In this document: piece after piece, positions 1-12,600 of the stretch
Numbering within the stretch: position 1 is the first letter of the stretch
How the letters are laid out: the number at the start of each line of letters is the position of its first letter
Assembly: GCF_000003195.3 (NCBI RefSeq)
Contig: NC_012871.2
Coordinates: 13,247,022 to 13,311,021 of the forward strand
DNA length: 64,000 nt
Direction of reading: 5' to 3'
From: Sorghum bicolor
Taxonomy: Eukaryota; Streptophyta; Magnoliopsida; Poales; Poaceae
The notes under the pieces: model-generated
What the model was told of the DNA's origin: nothing
Seen by the model: the letters and a program-made list of their open reading frames with translations, nothing else
Database searches by the model: none
Translations under genes and position numbers: made by a program

Positions 1-621
1 TCTTTCCTCACATGGTTTTCTTTGCTGATGCTGGGTTTCTTCACCTAGCCGCTCCGCACCATAGCCGCACCTGGCCGTGGCTGGCTGACCCTGGCTGTGG
101 CTGGCCGGGAGTTGCCAGCCACCAGCTAAGGAGCTGCAGTAGCCTAGGCTGGGGGCCTGCGACAGGCTTGGTGCAGTGTGCTAGGAAATCCTTGTGGTGG
201 CCCTAGTTTAGCAACCAAATATGGCAACTATTGGAGAAAGGCAATCAAGCTACCTACTTATTTTGTTCACTTATTACAATCATTGGTTTAACAAGTGATT
301 TTTACAAAACTATTGGATACACTCTTAGTGTAAAAACTGGGTTCAATTGGGCGCACAGTGCTTGGTCCTAATATTTGAGGGTTGTAAAATGAATGTTGTA
401 TGTGCTCTATGTGATCTACACTTATAAGATATCTTTCTAACATGCCACTAATATTTCCAAGTTGCCATTTTCTTCATATTTTACTCTATTAAGAAAAATT
501 CCATTATTGAATGATTATAATTCTGCAACTTGGATTCTAGTTTTGAACTTCTGATTACTCAGACAAAAAAAAACCATGCCGATTTTGATGAATTAATGCA
601 TGCTCAATTTTTTGAAGGCAG
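1..621. other. Upstream intron or flank of the TPR gene, no gene seen
   Basis: No convincing coding exon is visible before about 618. Bases 50-200 are GC-rich and contain short repeats of a CTGGCYGTGGCTGG-like unit. The rest is AT-rich with a pyrimidine stretch just before the first recognised exon, as expected for the 3' end of an intron. An open frame at 12-206 has low-complexity residues and no recognisable domain. Confidence 0.5.
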
Positions 622-3600
622 TTGATATAATTCTGTTATGCCGTCAAAAGTTGAATGAAAAGAGTCAAACAGGACTAGTGGATTTGGAGGCTGCAAATGA
701 CAATGATCGCCAGAAGCCTCAAGATATTGACCCGATCCAAGTAAGTACCTTGTGGTATTATGGGATCTGCTCTTATTACCATTTTCTTTTGTAAAAACAC
801 CCAATCTTTGTGTATTGGAATAGATAACTGAATTCATGCATGACAACATAGTTTATGACTCTGTAATGGGGATTTTATTGTAAGACATAATCTGCTGCCC
901 CCTTCCTTTCTTCTTGCTGACCAGGACAGAGACATGGTAGTGGATCAGATCATCTCATGGCTGGTCAAGTCCTTGGTCCTGTAGAGTATAAGGCAATAGG
1001 CCATACTTGTACTAGTAGAAGTACACCAGCTGTATGGCTGGTACTAGTGTAGTTGTTGGCTGATTTCAGCCTTGTACCCTAGGTGTATGTAGTTGGTAGA
1101 ACTGTACCTTAGAAGGTACATGTATTGGTGTATATAAACCAGCCCAATGCAATGGAAGCAGCAGCAAGTTCATTGCCACTCATTCAGTTCCAGTTTCAGT
1201 TCAAGTCTGAAACTGTGTGTGTGCTGTGTGCGTGTGCAGTAGTAGCTCAGGGCTTTTCTTCTACCTTGGAGCAGGGGAGAGGGAGAGGGGAGGAGAGCAG
1301 GTGCTGCTCACCTCGGTGCAGGGTTGCTGTGCCAACAAATGGTATCAGTGCCGTACAAGCCGTAGCTAGGTCCACTGACCAGCAATGGCGGAGAGTGCGG
1401 GCCAGAACGGTGGCGGGGAGGGTGGTGAGCGACAGCTCCAGCCGGCACCACCGCAGGTTGAGGTGCGCGTGGTGAAGGAGTTCGGTGGCAGCGGCTCCTG
1501 GCCCATGCTCACCCGCACCAACTACGGTGAGTGGGCGACGCAGATGAAGTGGAATCTTCGCGCGCGCAAGTGGTGGCGGGCGATCGAGGAGGATGCCCGC
1601 ACCGAGGACGCCCAGGTGGGAGTCATGGAGGCGCTCATGGCCTCGACGCCGGCGGAGTACCATGAGGCGCTGGGCGCCAAGGACACCGCGAAGTAGGCCT
1701 GGGAGATGCTGGAGTCCCTGCGCATTGGCTCGGATCTCGAGCCAAGAGGGTGAGGATTCAGCAGCTGCGCAGGGAGCTGAACGACATCAAGTTCAAGCCC
1801 GGGGAGTCGGTGGAGGACTTCACTCTTCGCCTCCAGTCCCTGGCCACACAATTGGCCACCTACGGCAAGAAGGTGGACGACGAGGACCTCGTCACCAAGT
1901 TGCTGTGCACCGTGCCGGCAAGGTACTCGCAGCTCGCCATGTCCATCGAGACCATGTTGGACATCTCCACGCTGTCTCTGGAGGACGTGGCCGGGCGGCT
2001 GCGGGAAGCAGAGAGCCGCACCACACCGGCGCCGGAGAAGGAGAAGCCCAAGCTCCTGCTGACCGAGGAGTGGTCAGCACGCATGAAGGAGAAGAGGCGG
2101 TCCGAGGAAGGCTCTAGCTATGGTGGCGGCGATCGCGGCGGCGGTAAGCAGCAGAGCAAGGGGTCGGCGGACAAGAAGAAGGGGAAGATTCGTGGGCGCG
2201 ACACGGTGCTGTTCCGGTGTAAGGACGGCGAACACCGCGCGCTCACGGACGTGTACTTCATCTCGGAGCTTCGTTCGAGCATCATCAGCCTTGGGCAGAT
2301 GGACGAGCACGGAGCGGAGGTCCTCATCCGCAACGGCGTGCTCAGGATCAAGGACCAGGATGGCCGACTCCTGGCGAAGGTACAGAGAACGCGTAATCGT
2401 CTCTATCTCCTTGATCTGAAGGTTGAGCAGCCGGTGTGTCTGGTGGCGGCGTGCGCGGAGGAGCCCTGGTTGTGGCACGGCCGGCTCGGCCACCTCAACT
2501 TCGACGCACTGGGGCGGCTCGGGAAGATGGTGACCGGCATGCCAAGCATCAAGCACGCCAGGGAGCTATGCGATAGCTGCCTCGCCGGGAAGCAGAGGAG
2601 GATGGCGTTCCCCAAGGCGGCTAAGTATCGCGCGGCGGAACGGCTCGAGCTGGTCCACGGGGACCTTTGCGGGCCCATTACGCCGGCGACGCACGGAGGC
2701 CGGCGTTACTTCCTGCTGCTCGTGGACGACAGCAGCAGGTACATGTGGCTCCGGTTGCTGTCAAGCAAGGACGAGGCAGCGGACGCCATCAAGGCCGTCA
2801 CGGAAAGCGCAGAGGCGGAGTCCGGGAAAAAGCTTCGGGTGCTGCGTACCGATCGCGGCGGCGAGTTCACGGCGGTGCAGTTCGCCGAGTATTGCGTAGG
2901 CGAGGGAGTTGAGCGCCATCTCACTGCGCCATACTCGCCACAACAGAACGGTGTGGTGGAGCGGCGGAATCAGACGATTGTGGGCATGGCCCGATCGATG
3001 ATGAAGGCCAAGAGCATGCCGCCGGAGTTCTGGGGGGAGGCAGTCACCACGGCCGTGTTCATCCTGAACCGATCACCAACGAAGGCACTGAAGGGAGTGA
3101 CACCGTACGAGGCATGGCATGGGCGCAAGCCTAATGTCTCGTACCTGAAGACGTTCGGCTGCATCGGGCACGTCAAGAAGGTGAAGCCTGGATAGGCTAA
3201 ACTCGACGACAGGAGCGTCAAGGCGGTGTTTCTCGGCTATGAGTCGGGAACGAAGGCTTACCGGCTCTATGACCCGGTTCGGGGTAAGGTGCTGGCATCC
3301 AGGGACGTCGTCTTCGACGAAGCTGCAGCCTGGAGATGGGAGGAGGCCGAGGCCGGAGGAGGACGAGGCGACGGAGGGATCCGGGACTCCTTCACCGTGG
3401 AGCACCTGGTGATCCATGGCCACGGCGAGACAGCAAGGCAGCCGGTGACCAGGGAAGTGCCCGACGGGGCGGCAAGCACTGAGCCGCCAGCTGCGGTCGA
3501 AGTAGAGGAGCCTCCTAGCCCGGGCGGGGTTGGGAGCATGGGCGTGCCAGGATCGATGGGGGATGGATCCCCTGCCTCGCCTGCGCAGAGGACGCCGACG

Positions 3601-6600
3601 ACGGCCACGGTTGAGTATGCCTCGCCGCCGTCCAATGTCTCTGAGTTCGTGGATGCTTTCCATGAAGGGGAGGAGGTGCGGTTCCGGGGGTGGACAACGT
3701 TGTCGGGGAGGCAGCCGTGCCAGGACTGGCCGAACGGTTGCTCGACGACCGTGCCCACACTTTGCTCTTGATGAGCGCAGAGGAGCCGGGCACGTTTGCA
3801 GCTGCGGAGCGCGATGGAGCATGGCGGCGTGCGATGCTCGAGGAGATGAAGTCCATTGAGGACAACCGCACCTGGGAACTTGTCGATCCGCCGGCGGGAT
3901 GCCGACCGATCGGGCTCAAATGGGTGTACAAGGTCAAGCGCGACGAGCGGGGCGCCATCGTGAAGCACAAGGCACGGCTCGTCGCCCGCAGATTCGTGCA
4001 GAGGGAAGGGGTTGATTTCGAGGAGGTCTTCGCACCAGTGGCGCGCATGGAGTCGGTGCGGCTCCTGCTTGCGCTCGCGGCGGCCAAGGACTGGTAGGTC
4101 CACCACCTCGACGTCAAGTCTGCCTTCCTCAATGGCGACTTGGCGGGGGTGGTCTTCGTCAAGCAACCGCCAGGATTCGTGCAGGCGGGGCAGGAGCGGA
4201 AAGTGCTGCGGCTTCGGAAGGCGTTGTATGGACTGCGTCAAGCTCCGCGCGCCTGGAATGCCAAGCTCGACGCCACCATGACGGAGCTTGGATTCACACG
4301 GTGCGCCAGCGAGCATTCTCTGTACACCCGACGACGGGGGAAGGAGCACCTCATCGTCGGGGTGTACGTCGATGATTTGATCATCACCGGCGCGCGGGCG
4401 AGCGACATCGCTCGGTTCAAGGAGGAGATGGCCAGCCAGTTCAAGATGAGTGATCTCGGATCGCTATCTTACTACCTCGGGATCGAGGTGAGGCAGGGGG
4501 CGGACTCCATCAAGCTTGGCTAGCGGGCGTACGCGCTCAAGCTACTGGAAAGGGCAGGCATGGTGGGCTGCAAGCCAGTGGCTACACCAATGGAGGAGCG
4601 CGTGAAGCTCTCCAAATAGAGCACAGCGGAGAAGGTGGATGCCACCTTGTACCGGAGCATCGTCGGTGGTTTGAGGTGGCTCACGCATACCCGGCCGGAC
4701 ATTGCGTTTGCCGTCGGCTATGTGAGCCGCTTCATGGAGGATCCGCGGGACGATCACTGGGCGGCAGTGAAGCGCTTGCTGCGTTACGTCCAGGGGTCAG
4801 CGGAGATGGGGCTCATCTTCCCCAAGCGTGGCGGTGATAGATATGTCTATTAGGAAAGTGTATATTAGGCAAGGCTATATTTAGTATGATTAGCACCTGC
4901 CATGTATTGCATGTAACCTGCCATTGTATTGGCTATATATATCAATGTCACCCCCCCAACGTTGGGTGAGAGGTGTTCTCCTAATCTTTCCATCATTCTA
5001 CATGGTATCAGCCGCGATCAATTGATCCCTGATCCGACCTTCTGCTTCCGCTCCTCCTCCCCTCCACCTCTCCCAGCAGCCATGCCTGGCAACAACGACG
5101 CAGCCGCTGCTGCTACCGTAGCCGCCGCCGCTGCTGCCAAAGCTCCACCCCAGGCTGTCATCGTCCACCCCTACACAGCCGTCAATGTGAAAACTCACAT
5201 CCCGGTGACCCTAGAGATGAAGAACCCCAACTTCACCAAGTGGGCTTCGTTCTTCCAGGCTCTGTGCGGGAAATTCAGCCTCCGTCCCCACATCGACGGG
5301 CCTCCTCCTGCCGCTGCGGATCCATCGTGGGACATCGCAGAGTGCACTGTCCGTGGCTGGATCCTCAACACCGTCGACGACTCGGTTCTCGACCTCGCCA
5401 TCACCGACGAGAACCAGACTGCCCGCGAGTTGTGGGTCGCCATCGAGGGACTCTTCCGCTCCAATTGTGCGCCCCGGGCAGTCTTCCTGCTGGAGGAATT
5501 CCATTCCCTGAAGCAGGGTGATTCGTCGATCGACGAGTACTGCCAGAGGCTCAAGATCAAGACTGCTGCCCTCCGGGACGTCGGTCACACAATCGAGGAC
5601 TCCCAGCTCGTCCTCAGCCTCCTCCGTGGCCTCAACCCGTGCTACACCGCCACTGCTGACGACATCGCCAACTCCACCGTGCTGCCTTCCTTCTCCAGGG
5701 CGCGCGAAATGCTCTCCCTCAAAGAGCTGCGCCTCGCCAACGACGAGAAGACCACGGCTGCATCTGCCATGGTGGCCGCCTCTGGCTCCACCTGCAATTC
5801 TCCAGGGTGCCGCCCCTCCTCCTCTCTGGCCACTGGTGCTGCTCCCAAGAGCTTCGGGGGTGGCAAGAAGGGCAAGGGCGGCAAGAAACAGGGCAGCTGG
5901 CGTGGCCAAGCGAACGGCGCTGGCTGGCAGCAGGGCAGCGGCAGTGGACAGCAATGGGGCAATCGCCCCATGGGGCCCTGGTTCTGCTACAACCCATGGG
6001 CTTTCCAGGGCGGCGTTCCTCCTCCAGGCAGCGGGTGGTAGCAGGGCAACATCACCGGCGGCTGGCCCCCTCACGGTGACCAGGGCGGGCGCGGCCAGGG
6101 CATCATGGGCGCCAGTCCGCAGGCCCACACCGTCTTCGCTCCCCCTCCAACAGCTCCATCCGCTCCAGTGTGGGATCAGTCCGGCCTCATCGCCGCCTTG
6201 AACCAGATGGCGCTCCAGAACTCCGGCTGGGTCATGGACTCCGGCGCCACCTCTCACATGCACAATTCGGATGGTATACTCCTCTCCCGTCAACCCTCTT
6301 CTATTCCATCCATCACTGTTGGCAATGGTCATCATCTTCCTGTCTCTTGCTCCGGCAGCTCCACATTACCAGGCCACGCGTCTCCCTTTTCGCTTCGCAA
6401 TGTTTTAGTTGTCCCCTCTCTAGTGCGCAACTTACTTTCAGTCGCCAATTCACTCGTGACAACCATTGCACTATCGAATTTGATGCATTTGGTTTTTCTG
6501 TTAAGGGCCTGCAGACCAGACGCGTGATTCTTCGCTCCAATAGCTCCGACGGCCTCTACACCGTCCCTGCGACGCCACAGGCCAACCTCGCCATCTCCAC

Positions 6601-9600
6601 CGACCTATGGCATCATCGTCTTGGTCATCCAGGAGCTGCTGCCCTCCATTTTCTTAGACAAAATAATTCGATTTCTTGTAATAAATCAGCCCAAACTCTA
6701 TGTCACTCATGTCAACTTGGCAAGCATGTGCGGCTGCCATTTGGAAATTCCAGTTCAGTTTCCTCTTTACCGTTTGAGCTTATACATTGTGATGTTTGGA
6801 CATCCCCGGTCGCTAGCATTTCTGGTGCACAGTACTACCTTGTCATCCTCGATGACTTCACCCATTTTTGCTGGACCTTCCCCCTAGTCCACAAGTCCGA
6901 GGTAGCTACTCACATTACTCAGTTCTGCGCCTTCGTCCACACACAGTTTAGCCTTCCTGTCAAGGCTGTTCAGGCTGACAATGGCACTGAATTCGTCAAC
7001 AATGCCCTCGCCACCTTCTTTGCCTCTAGCGGCATTCACCTACGTCTCTCCTGCCCTTACACCTCCTCTCAAAACGGCAAGGCTGAACGCATCATCCGTT
7101 CCCTGAACGACATATGCCGTACGCTGCTCATCCACGCTCACATGCCACCTAAATACTGGGCAGAAGCACTAGCTACAGCCACATATCTCATCAATAGGCG
7201 CCCCTGTTCAGCCATTCAGCATCATGTTCCTTATGAGCAACTCTTCCGGCAACCCCCAAACTACACCATTCTCCGTGTCTTCGGTTGCCTCTGCTATCCT
7301 AACCTCACCGCCACTTCCAAACACAAATTGTCCCCTCGTTCCACAGCAACTAAACGGATCATCATCTCCCGTCATGTTGTCTTCGATGAGACGCAATTTC
7401 CGTTCAGTACTAACCCTCCCAGTGTGCTGCCAAGCTCTCTGGACTTTCTTCTTACAGGTCCTCCTGCACCGGTGCCTCGTACTACTGCCACGCCGCCACC
7501 AGCTGATGCTGCGCAGCCACAAAATAGTGGTCATTTGGAGGAGCTTGCTGAGGACCCGACTATTCTACAGATTGGCCCGGTCCTTGCCCCTGCCCCGGCT
7601 GGTGCTGCTCCAGCCGGCCCTCCACCTCTACGGGTCTACACTCGGCGGCGTGCTGGCACTTCTGCACCAGCCCCTGCGACAGCCGCTGCACCACCTTCTC
7701 CACCGGCTGTGGAGCAGGCGCCTGTTGTCCCTGTACAGCCGGCCTCTACTCCAGTTGTGGTGCCTTCCCCGCCACCACCGCCTCCTCCGCCGCCTCCTAC
7801 ATCGAGCCGGCCTGTGACGCGCTTCCAGACCGGCTCGCTGAAGCCTGTTGCTCGTTATGGCTTCCCACCAGCTGCTCACGTCTCTGCCTCCTCCACTGCC
7901 TCGCCCATTCCCCGTGACTATAGAGGGGCTCTTGCTGACCCTCAGTGGCGCGCGGCTATGGCTGAGGAGTACAAGGCTCTCGTCGACAACAACACGTGGC
8001 GCCTCGTCTCCCGGCCTCCCGGCGCCAATGTCGTCACCGGCAAGTGGATCTTCAGGCACAAGTTCCACTCCGACGGCACGCTGGCTCGCCATAAGGCTCG
8101 CTGGGTTGTCCGCGGCTTCACCCAGCGACACGGCATCGACTACGACGAGACGTTTAGCCCGGTCGTCAAGCCTGCCACGATTCGGGTCGTCCTCAGCATC
8201 GCTGCTTCTCGTCAGTGGCCTATCCACCAGCTGGACGTGAAGAATGCATTTCTTCATGGTCACCTGCACAAGACCGTCTACTGTCAGCAGCCCCCCGGCT
8301 TCGTTGACCCGGCGCGCCCCGACGCCGTCTGTCTTCTTCAGCGCTCCCTCTACGGCCTCAAGCAGGCCCCGCGGGCGTGGCACCAGCGCTTCGCCACGTA
8401 CGTTCGACAGCTTGGCTTCGTCGCTTATGCCACCGACACCTCCCTCTTTGTCTACACTGAGGGCGGCGCCAGTGCCTACTTGCTGCTCTACGTCGACGAC
8501 ATCGTCCTCACGGCTTCCTCGGATGCTCTGCTCCGCCGCATCATCGATTGCCTTCACTCTGAGTTCGCCATGACGGACCTTGGGGAGCTCCATCACTTCC
8601 TAGGGATCTCTGTCACTCGCTCCTCCGACGGGCTCTTCCTTAGCCAAAGGCAGTACGCGGTGGATCTTCTTCAGAAGGCGGGCATGGCCGAGTGTCACTC
8701 GACATCGACACCTGTCGACTCTCGTGCCAAGCTCTCTGCCACGGAGGGCGCTCCCGTCGCCGACCCAGCGCGTACCGGAGTCTCGCCGGCTCACTTCAGT
8801 ACTTGACGCTCACTCGCCCCGACCTGGCGTACGCTGTGCAGCAGGTGTGCCTCTTCATGCATGATCCGCGCGAAGCTCACCTTGCGCTGATCAAGCGCAT
8901 ACCCCGGTATGTGAAGGGCACACTGTCGGCTGGCCTCCACATCGGCACTGGGCTTGTCGACAAGCTGATTGCCTACTCCGACGCTGACTGGGCAGGGTGC
9001 CCCGACTCCCGCCGTTCCACTTCAGGCTTCTGCGTCTTCCTCGGCGACAGCTTGGTGTCTTGGTCATCCAAACGGCAAACCACAGTGTCCCGGTCCAGTG
9101 CAGAGGCTGAGTACCGGGCTGTTGCTCATGTGGTCGCAGAGTGCTGTTGGCTTCGACAGCTTCTTCAGGAACTTCATGTTCCCTTGAAGGTCGCCACAGT
9201 TGTCTACTATGACAACGTCAGCGCTGTCTATATGACAGCAAACCCAGTCCACCATCTCCGTACCAAGCACATTGAGATCGACATCCATTTCGTCCGTGAA
9301 AAGGTGGCTCTCGGCGAGGTTCGCGTTCTCCATGTGCCCTCCAAGTATCAGTTCGCCGATATCATGACCAAAGGGCTGCCGATTCAGCTCTTTGAGGATT
9401 TTCGGTCCAGTCTGTGCATCCGGCATCCTGACGCTTCGACTGAGGGGGGCTGATAGATATGTCTATTAGGAAAGTGTATATTAGGCAAGGCTATATTTAG
9501 TATGATTAGCACCTGCCATGTATTGCATTAGGAAAGTGTATATTAGGCAAGGCTATATTTAGTCAAATGAGGAAGATGATTGGCATGGTGGAAGTCAAAT

Positions 9601-12600
9601 GAGGGCAGCAAAGATTAGGGGAAGATTGTAAGACATAATCTGCTGCCCCCTTCCTTTCTTCTTGCTGACCAGGACAGAGACATGGTAGTGGATCAGATCA
9701 TCTCATGGCTGGTCAAGTCCTTGGTCCTGTAGAGTATAAGGCAATAGGCCATACTTGTACTAGTAGAAGTACACCAGCTGTATGGCTGGTACTAGTGTAG
9801 TTGTTGGCTGATTTCAGCCTTGTACCCTAGGTGTATGTAGTTGGTAGAACTGTACCTTAGAAGGTACATGTATTGGTGTATATAAACCAGCCCAATGCAA
9901 TGGAAGCAGCAGCAAGTTCATTGCCACTCATGCAGTTCCAGTTTCAGTTCAAGTCTGAAACTGTGTGTGTGCTGTGTGCGTGTGCAGTAGTAGCTCAGGG
10001 CTTTTCTTCTACCTTGGAGCAGGGGAGAGGGAGAGGGGAGGAGAGCAGGTGCTGCTCACCTCGGTGCAGGGTTGCTGTGCCAACATTTATGTATGTGCTC
10101 TGTTGTGGGTAGCCTGCGTGCGGCTGTAGTTCTCCTTGTACACTGAACTAACTATCCTTCCTTAATTGAATGCCAAAACTCCTGCCCTTTTATTTTAAAA
10201 TTTTAATGGGAAGTTTAGGCAAATTGATTTGTTGCTTAACTTTTTCACAATGTTGTTTAGATATTAAGAAAGGACACATGGTCAGTTGCTTATTTACTTA
10301 TAATTCTTGTGACTTCAGTTTGGTCTGTGTAATTGGTGCTGAAAAGGAGAACTTAACTTGTTTTAACTTCTTTCTCATATTCCATCACAGGTTGACCTGC
10401 TTTTAGGGAAGGCTTATTCTGATTGGGGCCATATCAGTGATGCTATCTCCGTCTACGATACACTAATAACTGAACATCCTGAAGACTTCCGTGGTTACTT
10501 AGCAAAGGTACTATGAATTGAATTTCTCTTCTTTTTGGAGTTATACATAGAGTCGGTTAATCTTTTTAGCACAGAGTAAAGGTTGAAGTCAGAAGTGGTC
10601 TTAATTGTTCCAACAGATCTGAGATGCCAATCAGATATAACCAGTTTTAGCGTACTGAACAGTGAATATTACCTCTGATTCTAGTCTTTAAGGACAGCGA
10701 CACAGCTCCAATGCGACACAGACTTGTTTGTTTTTTGTGTAAAAATATACGGTTTCAAATAGTGTAAGTTATATATCAAGAAAGTATTTGCCATCATGAA
10801 TCTACAATCTAGTAACATCAACCGTCTGTTGTCAATCTATGTAACGTTCCACATATTTATGGGCCAAGTTAAAGAAGTTCAATAAGCTATAATCCTATAA
10901 CGGCCTACATTTGGAGTTGTAGGTAATATATATATCTAATGCAAACCATGAGTCACCTCTTGGCTTCCATTACTTTAGTTTCTGCAGTACTATTGTCTTA
11001 ATGGATTATGTTGTTTCTATTACGAAGTAATGCCAAACAAAGACCATACTTATAGCAATTAATTTCTTCTACCAAATGATCATAACTTATTGTTATCCAA
11101 TTTTAGGGAATCATATTAAAGGAAAATGGTAAAGCAGGTGATGCAGAAAGAATGTTTATTCAGGTAGTATTTTCTCTTTTTGCTAATGACATTGAAAATT
11201 CTTGACAAATACTAGTATAGTTATTTCATATCTTGCTAGTAGAGAAAAAATGATATAGATATCAGGAATAGGTTTCAGCATGTTTAGTTGTGGTCCTACT
11301 GCTGGATGGCCATGTGCCAACTATGCCCTTCCTATGCCATCAAAGGATGTTTGGATGTGATCTAGATCCAAACAGTAGGAAATAGGAAGGCACCACATCC
11401 TCTAGTGTTGGGTGACTGACCCTGTACACTGGGAGAATCCCGGACGCAAAGACTAGACCTAGAGTCACTAAATAACTATACAGGTATGCCCCTAGTCATG
11501 CTGCAAACTAGTGTGACGATGGGACATGAAGCACCCGAACCTGTCCCATCTCGCGAACAAAGTGAATATCGATCTCGATATGCTTCGTGCTATGATGATG
11601 AATGGGATTGCTAGTCATATATATAGTGCTGAAATGCTGAAGCAATCGGTTAGAACGTGAAGCTAGCTTGTTGAAATCCAAGGATGTTATCGGAGAACTT
11701 GCAGAAGAAAAATTATATGGCGAAAACAATGTTGCCAAGAAATGTATGTATGACGAGAAGCATGGTCTAGACACTGATACCTTTTGGGGTGGACAATTAG
11801 CCTAAGAAGACACATGCAGTAGAGCAGGGAGCCACCTTTTGGGGAGGATGGTTAGCCAATAAGAAGACAAACGGTAGAATTGGCAGCTAGCTTGTTGAAA
11901 TCGAAGGTGGTTGAACTTGATCTTGGTTATTATGAATAAGGGAGACTGAATTGGATGATTGTATTGAGACCCGATGCGTACTATATATATAGAATGCATG
12001 AGAGACATAAGAGGAAAACCCTAGACTAGGAGATTACACTAATACCCTTGACTATTATACCTTAACACCCCTTCTCAAATGCAACATGAATGCAATGTTG
12101 TTGCATTTAGAGAACTATGTGAAGTAGACGTGAAAAAGAAAACAATGTCGATGTAGAAAATGACCACAAGAGGGCTGCCTTCACAACCCATACTTCAGCA
12201 AATACCTCAGGTCTTCACAAACTTCAACTCTTTAAACATGAACCTTTCTTTGGAGACTTTTAAACTCGATGAGAATAGAGAGATGTGTCAAATCAAGCCA
12301 AAGAAAGAATGTAGAGATCAGTGCTACAAGATGGCAAGCATCAAGACGAATGGTGATGATGACAAACTACCATTAATCATGATATGTAGCAAAACAACTA
12401 CAAAAGAGTTCAAGAGGGCATAGCTGCATCATTGATGATGATGATGATTATCTAAATTGACGAGACTTGGCTAACCATAAAACAAGAAAATTAGTTCATC
12501 TAACAATAAATTTGTGGACATGCACGACGTGGATGAACTTTAGTGTGTAGAACTAGACTTGGATGGACGAACTGTGTGAAGAATCCATGACAGAATCTAA

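Larger units (their letters stand above)
4835..9562 (+). mobile_element. Inner Ty1-copia element, 3' LTR rearranged
   Basis: A second copia family sits inside the outer pol, in the same orientation. It has a short 168-bp 5' LTR, a primer site and separate gag and pol frames. The 3' LTR starts after a G-rich tract (GAGGGGGGC) but breaks off at 78 bp and is followed by a second copy of LTR bases 17-50, then outer-element sequence. The short LTRs and gag style resemble Ale/Hopscotch-type copia elements; this lineage call is a guess. Confidence 0.88.
879..10085 (+). mobile_element. Composite Ty1-copia LTR retrotransposon with a second copia element inside
   Basis: A complete 9207-bp insertion lies in the TPR intron. 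It has 459-bp LTRs at 879-1337 and 9627-10085 that begin TG and end CA, and a perfect 5-bp target duplication TTTAT at 874-878 and 10086-10090. I find one mismatch between the LTRs (T at 1185 region versus G), so insertion is recent. A primer binding site follows the 5' LTR and a purine tract precedes the 3' LTR. The interior holds a broken gag-pol (1385-4834), a second copia element (4835-9562) and a short piece of the outer element's 3' untranslated region. The outer element's RNase H region is missing. Confidence 0.93.

Noticed and set aside
12..206. Open frame at the left edge
   Set aside because: Low-complexity Trp/Gly/Pro-rich translation from a short repeat; no splice link to the TPR exons.
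3267..4349. Long open frame (360 codons) on the minus strand
   Set aside because: It lies antisense to the GC-rich copia pol. GC-rich codons leave few stops on the other strand, and the translation shows no domain.
1694..4619. Idea that TAG is read as an amino acid in the copia element
   Set aside because: Host genes here use TAG as a normal stop (for example 24615), and the element also has frameshifts, so plain mutation is sufficient.
5211..6335. 374-codon minus-strand open frame
   Set aside because: Antisense shadow of the inner gag and protease region; low-complexity residues only.
7628..8596. 322-codon minus-strand open frame
   Set aside because: Antisense shadow of the inner element's reverse transcriptase region.
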